From Atherix ibis (lineage: Eukaryota > Arthropoda > Insecta > Diptera > Athericidae): DNA of 64,000 nucleotides. Position numbers and translations under genes: made by a program. The DNA lies in contig OY282607.1 of NCBI GenBank assembly GCA_958298945.1, positions 55,343,020-55,407,019 on the forward strand. Reading direction: 5' to 3'. Shown here in pieces: positions 25,100 through 38,175 of the stretch (its first letter is position 1; every line of letters begins with the position of its first letter). The notes under the pieces are model-generated. The model worked only from the letters and a program-made list of their open reading frames with translations. It was not told the DNA's origin and made no database searches.

Positions 25100-25354
25100 T
25101 ATTGTTTAATAGTGTTACTGTCGTAATTGTTTAATTAATGATATATAATTTTAAGGAATAAATTATAATAACTTAAAAATAATGTTTGCCTTTTGTTATT
25201 TTTATATTCCCTCATCGTTCACAGCGCTCCATGCTTATTTCACGCATATACCACATTCTTACATATATACAATATACATATTCTAACATACATACATACT
25301 TACAATAAGTAAGCTATTTTGTGTCTACACTAGAAATGACTAGGAAATTATTTA

Positions 25355-25386
25355 TATGGCAAAACAACGTTTACCGGGTCAGCTAG
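25355..25386 (+). terminator. Helitron copy 2 3' hairpin and CTAG terminus
   Basis: Identical to the 3' end of copy 1, including the mismatched stem. Here the CTAG is followed by the target T, which marks correct termination. Confidence 0.7.
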
Positions 25387-26110
25387 TGAATATATATGCT
25401 AGACTTGCTTTTTCTATTTCGCGGCTTGCTGTTTGTTCAAAATTACGATGACAGGCAGTTACAGTAGTTACTGTAAACTGTAGGTTCGCCGCATTATTTT
25501 TTGACATTTGAAATCCAAAGCAAACGCAAGTTCAACGCATATATGAGGTTAGGTTAACTTAAAAATTCAATTGAACATTAAAGCATGAATGTTTCGATGC
25601 AGTGCAGTTTCTTTACTCTTTGCAATTGTCTTTAATTTCTTGATTCGGGCGAAATAGAAAATTTTTAACAAAAGTATATCACAAATATGGAACGTTATCG
25701 AGCGATGAATAACAAAAATTTAACACAAATACCGGTTTAGAAATATTTTGTACAATATGGAAAAATGACCAAACAAATTTAATTATTGACATAAAATGTT
25801 CACGTTTAAAACTGTTAGCAGAACAATAATCTCTTATTTATTTCAATTTTTTTAGGATGAGTTTTGTGTATGGTTGGCTTTATAGTGTTATGGCTTTGCA
25901 ATATTTTTATATTGACAATCTCCAACTATTATCGAGATAATCGCAGCCATTAAAATAAAATTAACCATCAACCAAGTAAATCGACCACTAAGAGTCAGTA
26001 TAAACAGGGTGCGTTTTATGTTCTAGGTCGAACTTTTCATTCAATAAATTTTAAATAAAATAAAATTTCGTAATTTCCATTTTATTGATTGATTATATGA
26101 CCTTTGAAAT

Positions 26111-26245
26111 TTATGTATGAAATATGATGTCTCTTTTAATCAAAGTTTTTATAACATTTCCCCTAACTTCTGTTGTTATGTCAGATATTTTGTTTCGAAT
26201 GCTATTCTTAAGCATCGAGGTTGTGGTTGATTTATTAGTGTACAC
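26111..26245 (-). pseudogene. Tc3-like transposase C-terminal piece (U1')
   Basis: Reverse copy of 7609-7743. Same block beginning VYTNKSTTT-like and ending in a stop. The Tc3-A core of this inverted unit follows at about 26556-26790 on the minus strand and shows WAGGFIGPYFFE. Confidence 0.6.
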
Positions 26246-26555
26246 CTCTTCCTTCAAGTAAAGTGTTTCTGATATCTTAAACACTTACAGAACGTTTGGG
26301 CCAAAAAAATATTTTATCACTGCTCGATAATCGATTTTTTCCATTGTTGTAAAATCGCAAAAGTTGTCCATTTTAAAGGACTGTCTCTCACAAATTAAAT
26401 GACGCAGGCGCTTGAAAATTTACGAAAAATAAAGTTGTTTCAATACTGGCAGCACTATATTTCCCCGAGGATTAAGTATTAACCATATATCTCTCGTATT
26501 TGTGGATATACAGGATGCGTTTTACCATTATTTTTGGAATATGAGGTCTTTTCTC

Positions 26556-26790
26556 TCAAAATTTTCGTGGAACCACATGTTCTGTAGGCTTAATTAATCC
26601 AATTCGGGCAGAAGAAAGTTTTGCAAAATGTCCCGATAGTATTGCCTCCAGCATCTCAAAGAAATATGGCCCAATGAAGCCGCCGGCCCAACTGTCTACA
26701 AGAGGTGCCCAAATAGCGGCTATTCTGTTTATTGACAAAGCCAGCCATGTCGAAGTGTTCTTCGTCGCTCATAATGATTTTTCGCATTTA
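26556..26790 (-). pseudogene. Tc3-A core relic (U1')
   Basis: Minus-strand reading includes the SDEEHFDMAGFVNKQN region and WAGGFIGPYFFE, as in 7075-7300. It has the same one-base and 36-bp losses as U1, so it groups with U1 rather than with the 55057 copy. Confidence 0.65.
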
Positions 26791-27539
26791 TTGGTGTTCA
26801 GATGTGTTGATTTTTATTTTGAATGACAAGAACTCAAAAGTCTCCTCTTTTGGCAAATTTGTCATGAAATTATAGGCAAATTGAAAGAAACTGCATTGGT
26901 TTTATTGCCCGAAGTACATTTATTCGTTGTCAAATGTGAATGTTGACATTTTTTGAAATGCAAAACATAAAACAAATAATATCCCACAAACGAAAATTGG
27001 AGTAAAACTTTTAAAACAAAAATAAAACAAACAAAATATGCAAATTCATTGTCCATTCGATCCAAAATCGGCAGAGTATATTTCGAACTGTTTAAAAGGA
27101 TAATTCGATGGTGTTTAAGGGTTCGCTTTTTATCTTTATATCTCATGACATAAACAACAGAAGTGTCTTTCATGTCCTTTGTATTTTCATATACTTTATT
27201 ACGTATAAAGTTATTTCCATACCATTGCAAATTGTTTATTTAAATGGAATTCTTCCAATTGTATTGTAGTTTATTTAGTTTTTGTTGGTTTTTCTATTTA
27301 TTATTTATTATTTTTTTTTACAATAAATAATTGAAATTTTAAAAAAGTTCAATTTTCAGTAAGTACTAAACTCTATTCTGTTTAGCATTCAATAACTTGC
27401 AATCTGTTCTATTGCATCCTTTTTAGAAAGAAGATGATATTATTCAGATTTATTTGTATTTGTAGGTATAAGTCAAGCTCTTAATCACGACCAACTGACT
27501 CTGGAAACGCAAAACGATTCTTTCCATCACATAATACTT

Positions 27540-27725
27540 TAAATTATTTTTGAAAAACCGGTACTTTCAAGTAAATTTAGCTAATAAACTAACAGACATC
27601 TCTCCGCCATTATTCGTTGGTGTACCATAGGGTAGAATACTTGGCCCCATCCTCCTACAATATTTATACGAGTACATCCAATATTCCAATGAAGATGACA
27701 ATACCATATATCCTTACTCTCAGCA
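27540..27725 (+). pseudogene. Non-LTR reverse transcriptase relic (U1')
   Basis: Plus-strand copy of 6135-6330. It reads KNRYFQVNLANKLTDISPP, then VGVP, stop, GRILGP, and runs into the 72-nt hairpin at 27728-27799. Confidence 0.6.
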
Positions 27726-27727
27726 GT

Positions 27728-27799
27728 GAACTTCAGTGTCTTGTGCTATCTCACTGCCATGCCTTAATGGCAGTGCGATAGCAGAAGACACTGAAGTTC
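27728..27799. repeat. 72-nt hairpin (U1')
   Basis: 33-nt arms with two mismatches around a 6-nt loop. Left arm GAACTTCAGTGTCTTGTGCT as in the other copies. The mismatch positions differ from U1. Confidence 0.8.
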
Positions 27800-27924
27800 G
27801 GTATCTAGAACTGATCTTATATATGGGTTTTTCCCCAACCTGTATAATATCATGACTGTCAACTATAAATGTTAGTTATGAGTTCTTATTAATAATAGAG
27901 AAACGCATTCTGTTCATCCAAACT

Positions 27925-28353
27925 TCATATTTAAAAATCATATTTAGCGATGAAGGAAACATTAAAAAATGACGGCTACGTTAACTAAGAAAATTGTCAA
28001 ATCTGGGATATGGGAAATCATCATTTGATTTACAAAAATCGATACATCCTAAAAAAAAGTCACTGTTTGGTACGGTTTATGGGCTGGTGGAATTATTGGG
28101 CACTTCTTCTTCGAAATAATCGTAAAGAGGACATTGCAATGTGAATTCTGAGCAATATCGCCGACTTATTAGTAAACTTTTCATGATCCAAATAAAATAA
28201 AATAAATGTGAATAAACTTTAATTTCAACAAAACAGCGATACGATCATCAAAACAATACCGGTTTCTGGGGCACTAAATTCGGTGATCGCAACGCTAATG
28301 TGAATTGGCCGCCAAGATATATCGTTGGACTTTTTTCTTTGAAGCTATTTTAA
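27925..28353 (+). pseudogene. Tc3-B catalytic-core relic (U1')
   Basis: Plus-strand copy of 5475-5905, with the same order of blocks from IIFSDEGN to KFGDRNANVNWPPR and the same stops. Confidence 0.7.
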
Positions 28354-28964
28354 AGGCAAAGTGTATGTTATGGCAACCCTGGTCAGATGTTCTGAGTAGT
28401 TCAACTTCGATAGACCGGAGAGGTATGAGCACCAACTAGAGCAGTGATGGTAAATTTTGAAAAATGGGTGAAATTTTGTTGATTAATTGTTTTAGTACTA
28501 GCTCATGGGTCAGTGGCGTCACATGGAATGGGGGAGGGAAGGATAGTTAAAAACAACTTTTTTTTGGTTCTCACTTTTAGGATCCTCTAAAAAGTTTACG
28601 TTTTCTTTTTGTTTTAGAACTTTTACTTTTGCAAGTGAAGAGTACAAAATAAAGGTCGACGTCAAAAAATTAATATCAATGCGGTGATAACATTAATTAC
28701 CGCACTACGTGACACTATGCCCAGTGTCTCTGCACTGAATATTTGAAAGAACGTCGATATCCAGGCCATTTCATAAATTCGGTTAGCTGCATTGTTTGGG
28801 GCGAGAAGGAATTAATTATTTTTTCGCTAGATGGCTGTAGTGATGTATATATATACAGGAAGCTTTTTATGCTCCTAGTCGATTTTGTTTAGCTACCATT
28901 TTGGTTTGGCTGACACTCGTCTATTGGCATTTGACAGCTGTAGAGAGTTGTCAATATCAATTTA

Positions 28965-29040
28965 TTATAGAGCATCTAACGCCGCAACAACGTGTTGAAA
29001 TTATTTTGATGCCAAGACTTTGCCAACAAAGAATTCAGTA
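28965..29040 (+). pseudogene. Tc3-like N-terminal scrap (U1')
   Basis: Plus-strand IEHLTPQQRVEIILM, the reverse copy of 4910-4960. It lies after Tc3-B on the same strand, confirming that the odd order is shared by all units. Confidence 0.5.
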
Positions 29041-29372
29041 GAAGCGGGCTACTAATTCTGGACAATAAACTCATAATTTTCAACAGCGTTACTACGGAAG
29101 TGAATTTGCAAAATGTTCCTCCAAATGGGTGCAGAGTTTATTTCCATTTAGAAAAAATCATATATCTTTTTTTAAATAAATCCTAACAATTTAACCAAAA
29201 TATTGTGGTTAAATTTAAATGAAAATTTTGTTACTAATTTTTACTAACAATTTATCTGATTTTAATACTAAAAACATATTGTTTTCAATAATTATTCGGT
29301 TAATATTTGAACACTTTATTAAGATTTCTTACAATTGAGCCTTGGAATATTATGGATAATTTAATAATCCAC

Positions 29373-30716
29373 TGTTGGTAGTGAACTCAACAAAACAAAC
29401 ACTCAACTTATAGTCCGCTCCAAGAGCGTGTAAGAATGCGAAAGAAGGATTATACTCCGTCCCTCTTCAGGTCATGAACTTTGAAAGTCGCATTCGCAAT
29501 TTGTGAGTCAGTAAAGAGACGATTTGTTCTCATTGTGGTTTCCTCTTTTTTCTCGGTATTTCTTTTTGTGAGAAAACCGCGACCATAGATCAGATTCAAC
29601 GTGTCAGTTTAGATTTGTGCTCCGTTTAAGAATTTTTAAAAACATTTTAATATCACCGTTTGTTAGTTGACATTCGGTCTAAGTTCAATCCAATGGAAAT
29701 ATGAGTCCAGATTTTTATAAATAAAAATTAGTAAAACTTTTTTCATCCACAGCACAAGTATTTGGGAAAATCCTCCCCATTCGGACAGTGTTTTGATGAA
29801 CTGTCGATGATCTACGAATCCCTTCCGTCTTCGAGGTAAGTTTCTAATCAATTTACGTGAAATGCCTGTGAAAGTTAAAAAAAGATTACATACTCATAAT
29901 TTTAGGATTGAATGACTAACTTTTGGGATAAAATCTCAAAATATCTATAATATCGGAGAAACTTACGAAGCACTGAGAAGTCATTGATCGAAAATGTACA
30001 ATGCGAAATCGAAGAAAAAGTGGGGTTGAGCTTTTTTGAATAACTTGGTCTTTTCTGAGTCTATGGAAAAACTTTGTTCTAAGGACACCTAGAATATATT
30101 TAGATCTACAGGATGCAGTAAGAAAATAATCAACTATCTTTAAGGATAAGGAACAAGGATGATCAACCTAAACAATATTTTGGAAACGCAAATTTTTCAA
30201 ATACCAATAAAAATTTTATTATTTTCCCAAATATGGATTGTTTTCAAAAACTATTTTTATATTAAGCAGGAAAAAATGGCTAAGCTATCGTTTAAGATAT
30301 AGTTTATGGAAAAAGATAAATTTAAACTTTTTTTATCTAAAATCCCCTATCAAATAATGTAATTACTGTTATCTGTTGAGTCTGAATAGATACTGAAAAT
30401 ATTATTCAATCAAATCCAAGAGCTCAGTAGGGCCTTTCATTTGTTATATAAAACATCGTATATAGTATCCTAATACAGCTCATAGGTGGGAAAGTACGAC
30501 GCATCTATTCGCAAAATTTTCATATTTCCAATCAAACTCCGCGAATTTGCAATTATTTTAGTCTGTAGTTGGTATACAATTATTAAATGTAATAATTTAT
30601 ATCTAGCCATCTAAAGTTATTTCGGACCTTTAATTTTATATGCAAATGATTGGTATTGATGGATAAATAATATGGACTAACGGGCTCAAAACAAAATGAA
30701 TATTCCAAAATACGAG
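29373..30716 (+). repeat. Linker L between U1' and mariner M2
   Basis: No convincing gene. It corresponds in reverse to about 57210-59060. The part 30536-30716 is nearly identical to 47153-47334, and 29373-29935 is extra DNA absent from the U copies. The minus-strand frame 29663-29851 matches nothing I recognise. A diverged reverse copy of the same stretch is at 58640-58760. Confidence 0.65.
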
Positions 30717-31906
30717 TACGAAGTCTGTTTAAAAAGTATTGGGAATTTTGTGTTTTTTCAAAAATTATTTATTTATTCATGAATATCTATTTTGTCCCCT
30801 TCAAAGCAATCCCCACCAGATATTATAAACTTGTGCCAACGTTTTTTCCAATTCTCGAAGCACTTCAAAAAATCATATTTTGTGATCTTGTTCAGCTCCT
30901 CCTTCGATGCCGTCTTTATCTACTCAATCGTAGTATAGCATCATCCTTTCATGGGGCTCTTCAGTTTCAGGAACAAGGAAAAGTCTCTGGAGGCCAGATT
31001 TGGGGAATACGGTGGCTGCGGCTTTATTAGTATGTTGTTTTTAGCCAAAAATTCGCGCACAAGCAACGATGCGTGATGAGGGGCGTTATCATGGTGCAAA
31101 AGACAATTTTTGTTCTTCCACAAATCCGGTCGTTTCTGGCGGATTGCTTCCGGCAACTTGCGCATAAATTGCAGGTAATATTCGTTATCGACCGTTCTAC
31201 CCTGTGGTAAGAACTCATGATGCACCACGCCCCTGCAATCGAAGAAAATTGTAAGCAAAACCGTCACATTCGACCGAACTTGGCACGCTTTTTTCGGTCT
31301 TGGTTCGTGTGGGAGCTTCCATTGGGATGATTGAGATTTGGTTTCCACGTCTTAACCATAAACCCATGATTCGTCACCAGTTACGACCCTCTGGAGCAAT
31401 TTACGGTCGTCGCGGACAGAGTCCAACAGTTCCTTAGCAATGTTAATGCGATGCTGTTTTTTGTCGAAATTGAGCAATTTTGGTACGAATTTCGCGGCGA
31501 CTTGTCTCACGCCCAAATCATTGGTAAAAATTGAATGACATGAGCCTATCGACATGTTTAAGTCCTCAGCAACTTCTCTAACGGTGATTCGACGATTGGA
31601 CAATACTATTTTCTTCACTTCGGTCCAAGGTAGCTTCACCATATGCCACAGTTAATATTCGGAATGTGTCCGTGCAATTAATTTTGTTTTTCACACAAAA
31701 TTTGATACATATTATTTGTTCCATTTTTTGGAATGGGCAAAAATCGAAAACGAGCTAAAACACGTGAAAGCAAATCAGCTGTAAAAAATTAACTGAATAT
31801 TCAAAATGGCCCAACTTATCGGCATAAGCCTCAAAAAAATCGAAAATCGGATACACGTAACCCGCGGAAATTCAAAATTCGTGATACTTTTTGAACAGAC
31901 CCCGTA
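30717..31906 (-). mobile_element. mariner element, copy M2 (complete ends, dead)
   Basis: Bounded by TA at 30717-30718 and 31905-31906. The inverted ends are of the type CGAAGTCTGTTTAAAAAGTA and GGGTCTGTTCAAAAAGTAT. The empty target CCAAAA-TA-TTCC survives at 9877-9878 and 57204-57205. The element is about 1.2 kb, slightly shorter than usual because of the shared internal deletion. Confidence 0.9.
30773..31724 (-). pseudogene. mariner transposase pseudogene (M2)
   Basis: DDD-type mariner transposase that would excise and insert its own element. The minus strand shows MEQIICIKF (start 31722-31724), then a deletion of about 35 residues with frame change, the HTH region ITVREVAEDL, and the first catalytic Asp in VTGDESWVYG. 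Next comes a stop, then WKLPHEPRPKKA, the second Asp in LLHHDNAPHH, and the third in YSPNLASRDF. The C-terminal ISGGDCFEGDKIDIHE region follows further stops. All three Asp are visible but the frame is broken at least three times. Confidence 0.88.
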
Positions 31907-33869
31907 TTCCCATTTTTCGAGAGGCTTTTTGAATTATCTCACGAACACACGTGCATAGAAATAATTCGCTAATATACCCTCTTTGTTTCATTAGTTGTAA
32001 AAGATTTGGCATTTTAATGATCGAAATCGGTGAAGGATCCATTATCCTAGAGCAAAAAATGCGCTCGCTAGTCGAAAAATTGCTGATCGCCGATTTGTTG
32101 AGGAGAAGACCTCTCCCCAGGAACATTTTGGCCTTCATGGACACATATTTTGTTGCTATCAATATAAAATGTTGCCAGAAAGGCCACTTTCCGCAACATT
32201 TCGGACCATTTTGTCGATTTCAACATTTACTGTCAACAATTTTTGTTGCTAGAAATATTTTATTGTCAACTTTTCGATTTCAAGAATTTTTTGTGACTGC
32301 GACCAATTATAGTTGCTTTTGGGCCAGTGCATTGCGAGGATTTTTCTCGTTTTCTCGGGAACGGAGAGTGAGATCGGCTTGATTTTTTTTATATCTTCAG
32401 TTATTTACTGTTCTACCTTCTGAAGGTTATTTTTTTCACTGCCGTCCTTACAAGAATATATTTTTTCCAATTCACTTTTAATTTTTCGAACAATTTTGAA
32501 TAATTTTCGATAGAAAGCTTCGTGTAGCATTACCGATTAGTTTTTTTATGTAGACATGACAGCCACTAACATCTAGTTTTCGTTACAGACATTTATTATA
32601 TTCCAAAAGCACTATTAATATTCATATTAACTCATTTATTCCAAACAAAAATATAATTTAACACAACAGTTTTTGGACAGAATTCTGTTCGTTGTGTTAA
32701 AATTATATTTTTGAAAAAATTTGGACAGAATTCCAGTACTTTTGTAATCTACTTGAAATACATCCTTTTCCAAAAAAAGGTTATGTAGATTATATTTTCT
32801 TGTAGACTTGTTAAATAATAAAAGAGCAATAAAATCGTTCCATTGGAGAGAAAAACAATATCAATAATAAGAAATTATAAATACCGCCACTTATTTTGGA
32901 ATTCTTTTTATCTAAATTTCTCAATTGCAAGGTAACAAATGTTATGGCGTGTATACACAGTGAAACATTTTTTTGTTGAATGGTTTGAGCATTTTTATTA
33001 GATTAAATATTTTCGAATAGTCATCGGAAAATTAATATAACAGCAAAAAATATAGTCCGGCAGGTAAAAGAAAAAGTAAATACAGTTACTTTAGGAAATT
33101 CAGTAGTAAATAACCGAAAAAGGAAGAACCATCATCATATAACTTGGCTCGAATGGTCTCCTCGTAGCATTAACCATATTTGTCTTTGTTAAATAAATTA
33201 ATAATAGCAGACCAAACTTCAATAATGATTTAAAGACTTTTTGGTAAAATAAATGATACTAAGCAAAAAAACATGATCAAATTAATTCTACTATATATAG
33301 AACACGGTCTATGAATCGTAAGACTTTTCAATATACTATCTTATAATTCTACTGCAAACAGGGGTGGGGATTTGGTAGTTTTACTTAACCTTAAGAGGAA
33401 ATAAATAACAGTTCTACAGGAATAATATAAATATTTGATTTCGTAAGATTTAAATAAGATATTTCTAGACAATATATGTTTAAGTCGTTATCAAGCTGCA
33501 CACGTGACTTAAAATGTCAACAAAAAAAAATCAAATTAAGATTATACACATATTATGAATATTAATTTAAATAGATTAATAATATCTATTTTTGTGCGTT
33601 ATTGTTTAATTTACTTACTACTTTTAGTAAAGTCTCCATATTCTGTTAAAAATATATATTTTTCATGTTTTTGTTCTTCTTAAATAATAAATTGAGACTT
33701 TTAACTTTTTTTGGATCTTCAATTTTGTCAATATTATTTTTTATTTTTTATTACAGTCGATTTAGAATTTATCATTTCTAAATTTCTCAATTAAAAATAT
33801 ATTTTTGTAATACTAGATCTCCGGGGGGCCCCTATGTCAAACATTCTACTTAATAGAGGGAAAACATCA

Positions 33870-34200
33870 TCACACCAAAAATGCGTGACAATGTTCGCAT
33901 TTTTTTTTCATATCCCCTATGTCCAAATATTCTCCTTTTTTTCCCGCTCCATACAATCCTAACATCAATTTTTGCGCTTTGGCCATTTTTTAATCTTTAG
34001 TCGCATGGCTATATTCGCGAGCAGCTTTTCTCTTTTCAGGTTGGTTTTCGTTATAATTTTTCATTACATTTTTAATCTCCCTTTCTCGATTTTTTGCATA
34101 AACACGCTTCCTCGCAGTATTCTTTTGAATACGCTTACGCTCTTTCATCTCTTCTTCACTCAAATTTAACTTTTTTCTACCTATGTCTATAACATCCTAC
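33870..34200 (-). pseudogene. Helitron-type N-terminal exon relic (U2)
   Basis: Copy of 3439-3769 with the same in-frame stop. The CEHCHAF motif is retained. Confidence 0.42.
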
Positions 34201-35339
34201 AAAAAAAAACTTTTTTATATAATAGAGGGAAAGATTTTTTCTTTTGAAATGATTTTTTTTTTAAATGTCTTTCATTTCGGATATTTTTTTTGTATATTTT
34301 AATTACTAAAACTCCATTTTTCTTTTAAAATATTATTTTGCATTTTCTCAAATTTGTTTACCATTTTAGATTGCTTTTAAAATTTGCCTTCGTCTCCAAA
34401 ACATAAATTTATACCAATAATTATAAATGTATAAATTAATGGCTTTTATATAAATTTTATTAAATAATTCGATCGTCATTGTACCATACTCATAAGGATA
34501 ATTGAATATTTTCTCATTGCATTCATTAGAACAGAGTATATAATAGGTGGCCTTCAAAAATGTTCTTCCATAGATCCAAAAACGACCAAGTTATTTCAAA
34601 GAGTTTAACTCCATTTCTTCTATGATACTTCGTATTGTAAATTTTCACGACTGTTGCTTTTTATTTTGAAAATAATCATTTCATTGCTAAAAGTTCAAAA
34701 ATAGTTGTTTGATCATTTCACTTACACATATAGTATTTTATATATTGCGTTGTGCCATGGTAGCTTCCCCGTCGTTGTTTTAATTCATCTTATTTCAAAT
34801 AATCTGAAATATGTCGCGAGCAGCATATTTTTAGCTGCCCATGGAAAGTGGCGGGGCTTTTGGTTATTCCACAGCTAAGATTTGATGATATTTTCGATCA
34901 ATGACTTCTCAGTGCTTCGTAATTTTCTCCGATATTGTAGATATTTTCAGATTTTATTAAATTATCCGCAATATTCCAAGGGTGGATTATTAAATTATCC
35001 GCAATATTCCAAGGCTCAATTGTGAGAAATCTTAATAAAGTGTTCAAATATTAACCGAATAATTATTGAAAACAATAAGTTTTTAGTATTAAAATCAGAT
35101 AAATTGTCAGTAAAAATTAGTAACAAAATTTTCATTTAAATTTGACCACAATATTTTGGTTAAATTATTAGGATTTATTTAAAAAAATACATGATTTTTT
35201 CTAAATGTAAATAAACACTGCACCCATTTGGAGGAACATTTTGCAAATTCACTTCCGTAGTAACGCTATTGAAAATATTGAATTGATTATCCAGAATTAG
35301 TAGTCCGCTTCTACTGAATTCTTTGTTGGCAAAGTCGTG

Positions 35340-35390
35340 GCATCAAAATAATTTCAACACGTTGTTGCGGCGTTAGATGCTCTATAATAA
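35340..35390 (-). pseudogene. Tc3-like N-terminal scrap (U2)
   Basis: Minus-strand IEHLTPQQRVEIILM, as in 4910-4960. Confidence 0.5.
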
Positions 35391-35904
35391 TTTGATATTG
35401 ACAACTCTCTACAGCTGTCAAATGCCAATAGACGAGTGTCAGCCAAACAAAATCGACTAGGAGCATGAAAAGCTTCCTCCATATATATACATCACTACAG
35501 CCATCTAGCGAAAAAATATTCAGTGCAGAGACACTGAGCATAGTGTCACGTGGTGCGGTAATTAATGTTATCACCGCATTGATATTAATTTTTTGACGTC
35601 GACCTTTATTTTGTACTCTTCACTTGCAAAAGTAAAAGTTCTAAAACAAAAAGAAAACGTAAACTTTGTAGAAGATCCTAATAGTGAGAACCAAGAAAAA
35701 GTAGTTTTTAACTATCCTTCCCTCCCCCATTCCATGTGACGCCACTGACCCATGAGCTAGTACTAAAACAATTTATCAACAAAATTTCACCCATTTTTCA
35801 AAATTTACCATCACTGCTCTAGTTGGTGCTCATACCTCTCCGGTCTATCGAAGTTGAACTACTCAGAACATCTGACCAGGGTTGCCATAACATACACTTT
35901 GCCT

Positions 35905-36338
35905 TTAAAATAGCTTCAAAGAAAAAAGTCCAACGATATATCTTGGCGCCCAATTCACATTAGCGTTGCGATCACCGAATTTAGTGCCCAAGAAACCGGT
36001 ATTGTTTTGATGATCGTATCGCTGTTTTGTTGAAACTAAAGTTTATTCACATTTATTTAATTTAATTTGGATCATGAAAAGTTTACTAATAAGTCGGCGA
36101 TATTGCTCAGAATTCACATTGCAATGTCCTCTTTACGATTATTTCGAAGAAGAAGAAGTGCCCAATAATTCCACCAGCCCATAAACCGTACCAAACAGTG
36201 ACTTTTTTTTAGGATGTATCGATTTTTGTAAATCAAATGATGATTTCCCATATCCCAGATTTGACAATTTTCTTAGTTAACGTAGCCGTCATTTTTTAAT
36301 GTTTCCTTCATCGCTAAATATGATTTTTAAATATGAAG
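35905..36338 (-). pseudogene. Tc3-B catalytic-core relic (U2)
   Basis: Copy of 5475-5905 with a 3-bp GAA gain near 36150. Same disrupted motif series from SDEGN to NWPPR. Confidence 0.7.
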
Positions 36339-36492
36339 TTTGGATGAACAGAATGCATTTCTCAATTATTAATAATAACTCATGACTAACATTTATAGTT
36401 GGCAGTCATGAAGAAAAACTTATGACACGTGTATTTTGAAAGATATTTTAAAGCTGGGGAAAAAACCCTATATAAGATCAGTCCTAGATATC

Positions 36493-36564
36493 GAACTTCA
36501 GTGTCTTGTGCTATCTCCCTGCCATTAAGGTATGGCAGTGAGATAGCACAAGACACTGAAGTTC
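36493..36564. repeat. 72-nt hairpin (U2)
   Basis: Identical arms and loop to 6060-6131. Confidence 0.85.
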
Positions 36565-36567
36565 ACT

Positions 36568-36763
36568 GCTGAGAGTAAGGATAAATGGTATTGTCATCTT
36601 CATTGGAATATTGGATGTACTCGTTTAAATATTGTAGGAGGATGGGGCCAAGTATTCTACCCTACGGTACACCAACGAATAATGGCGGAGAGATGTCTGT
36701 TAGTTTATTAGCTAAATTTACTTGAAAGTACCGGTTTTTCAATAATAATTTAAAGTATTATGT
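36568..36763 (-). pseudogene. Non-LTR reverse transcriptase relic (U2)
   Basis: Copy of 6135-6330 with the GVP-stop-GRILGP block. Confidence 0.58.
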
Positions 36764-37506
36764 GATGGACAGAATCGTTTTGCGTTTCCAGAGTCAGTTG
36801 GTCGCGATTAAGAGCTTGACTTATACCTACAAATACAAATAAATCTGAATAATATCATCTTCTTTCTAAAAAGGATGCAATAGAACAGATTGCAAGTTAT
36901 TGAATGCTAAACAGAATAGAGTTTAGTACTTACTGAAAATTGAATTTTTTTAAAATTTCAATTAATTATTGTAAAAAAAATAATAAATAATAAATAGAAA
37001 AACCAACAAAAACTAAATAAACTACAATTGGAAGAATTCCATTTAAATAAACAATTTGCAATGGTATGGAAATAACTTTATACGTAATAAAGTATATGAA
37101 AATACAAAGGACATGAAAGACACTTCTGTTGTTTATGTCATGAGATATAAAGATAAAAAGCGAACCCTTAAACACCATCGAATTATCCTTTTAAACAGTT
37201 CGAAATATACTCTGCCGATTTTGGATCGAATGGACAATGGATTTGCATATTTTGTTTGTTTTATTTTTGTTTTAAAAGTTTTACTCCAATTTTCGTTTGT
37301 GGGATATTATCTGTTTTATGTTTTGCATTTCAAAATATGTCAACAGTCACATTTGACAACGAATAAATGTACTTCGGGCAATAAAACCCATGCAGTTTCT
37401 TTCAATTTGCCTATAATTTTATGACAAATTTGCCAAAAGAGGAGACTTTTGAGTTCTTGTCATTCAAAATAAAAATCAACACATATGAACACCAATAAAT
37501 GCGAAA

Positions 37507-38175
37507 AATCATTATGAGCGACGAAGAACACTTCGACATGGCTGGCTTTGTCAATAAACAGAATAGCCGCTATTTGGGCACCTCTTGTAGACAGTTGGGC
37601 CGGCGACTTCATTGGGCCATATTTCTTTGAGATGCTGGAGGCAATACTATCGGGGCATTTTGCAAAACTTTCTTCTGCCCGAATTGAATTAATTAAGCCT
37701 ACAGAACATGTGGTTCCACGAAAATTTTGAGAGAAAAGACCTCATATTCCAAAAATAATGGTAAAACGCATACTGTATATCCACAAATACGAGAGATATA
37801 TGGTTAATACTTAATCCTCGGGGAAATATAGTGCTGCCAGTATTGAAACAACTTAATTTTTCGTAAATTTTCAAGCGCCTGCGTCATTTAATTTGTGAGA
37901 GACAGCCCTTTAAAATGGACAACTTTTGCGATTTTACAACAATGGAAAAAATCGATTATCGAGCAGTGATAAAATATTTTTTTGGCCCAAACGTTCTGTA
38001 AGTGTTTAAGATATCAGAAACACTTTACTTGAAGGAAAAGGTGTACACTAATAAACCAACCACAACCTCGATGCTTAAGAATAGCATTCGAAACGAAATA
38101 TCTGACATAACAACAGAAGTTAGGGAAAATGTTATAAAAACTTTGATTAAAAGACACATCATATTTCATACATAA
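37507..38175 (+). pseudogene. Tc3-A relic, core plus C-terminal piece (U2)
   Basis: Core at 37507-37730 (WAGDFIGPYFFE, truncated as in U1), the mariner-type MEKIDYRAVIK scrap near 37942, and the C-terminal VYTNKPTTTS block at 38041-38175 ending in TAA. Confidence 0.65.

Larger units (their letters stand above)
18291..25386 (+). mobile_element. Autonomous Helitron, copy 2 (7096 bp), fused head to tail to copy 1
   Basis: Begins with TC immediately after the CTAG of copy 1 and ends with CTAG at 25383-25386, followed by T and the rest of the target (TGAATATATATG). It has exactly the same length as copy 1. I found only four substitutions: 18819 (T to C), 19858 (C to A), 22571 (G to T) and 22646 (C to A), and no indel. 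A zero-base junction between a 3' end and a 5' end is expected from a circular or read-through rolling-circle intermediate. Unequal crossing over within an existing tandem or an assembly duplication are the alternatives. Confidence 0.95.

Noticed and set aside
30779..31030. Plus-strand 83-codon protein, repeated at 47397
   Set aside because: Antisense shadow of the mariner transposase C-terminus.
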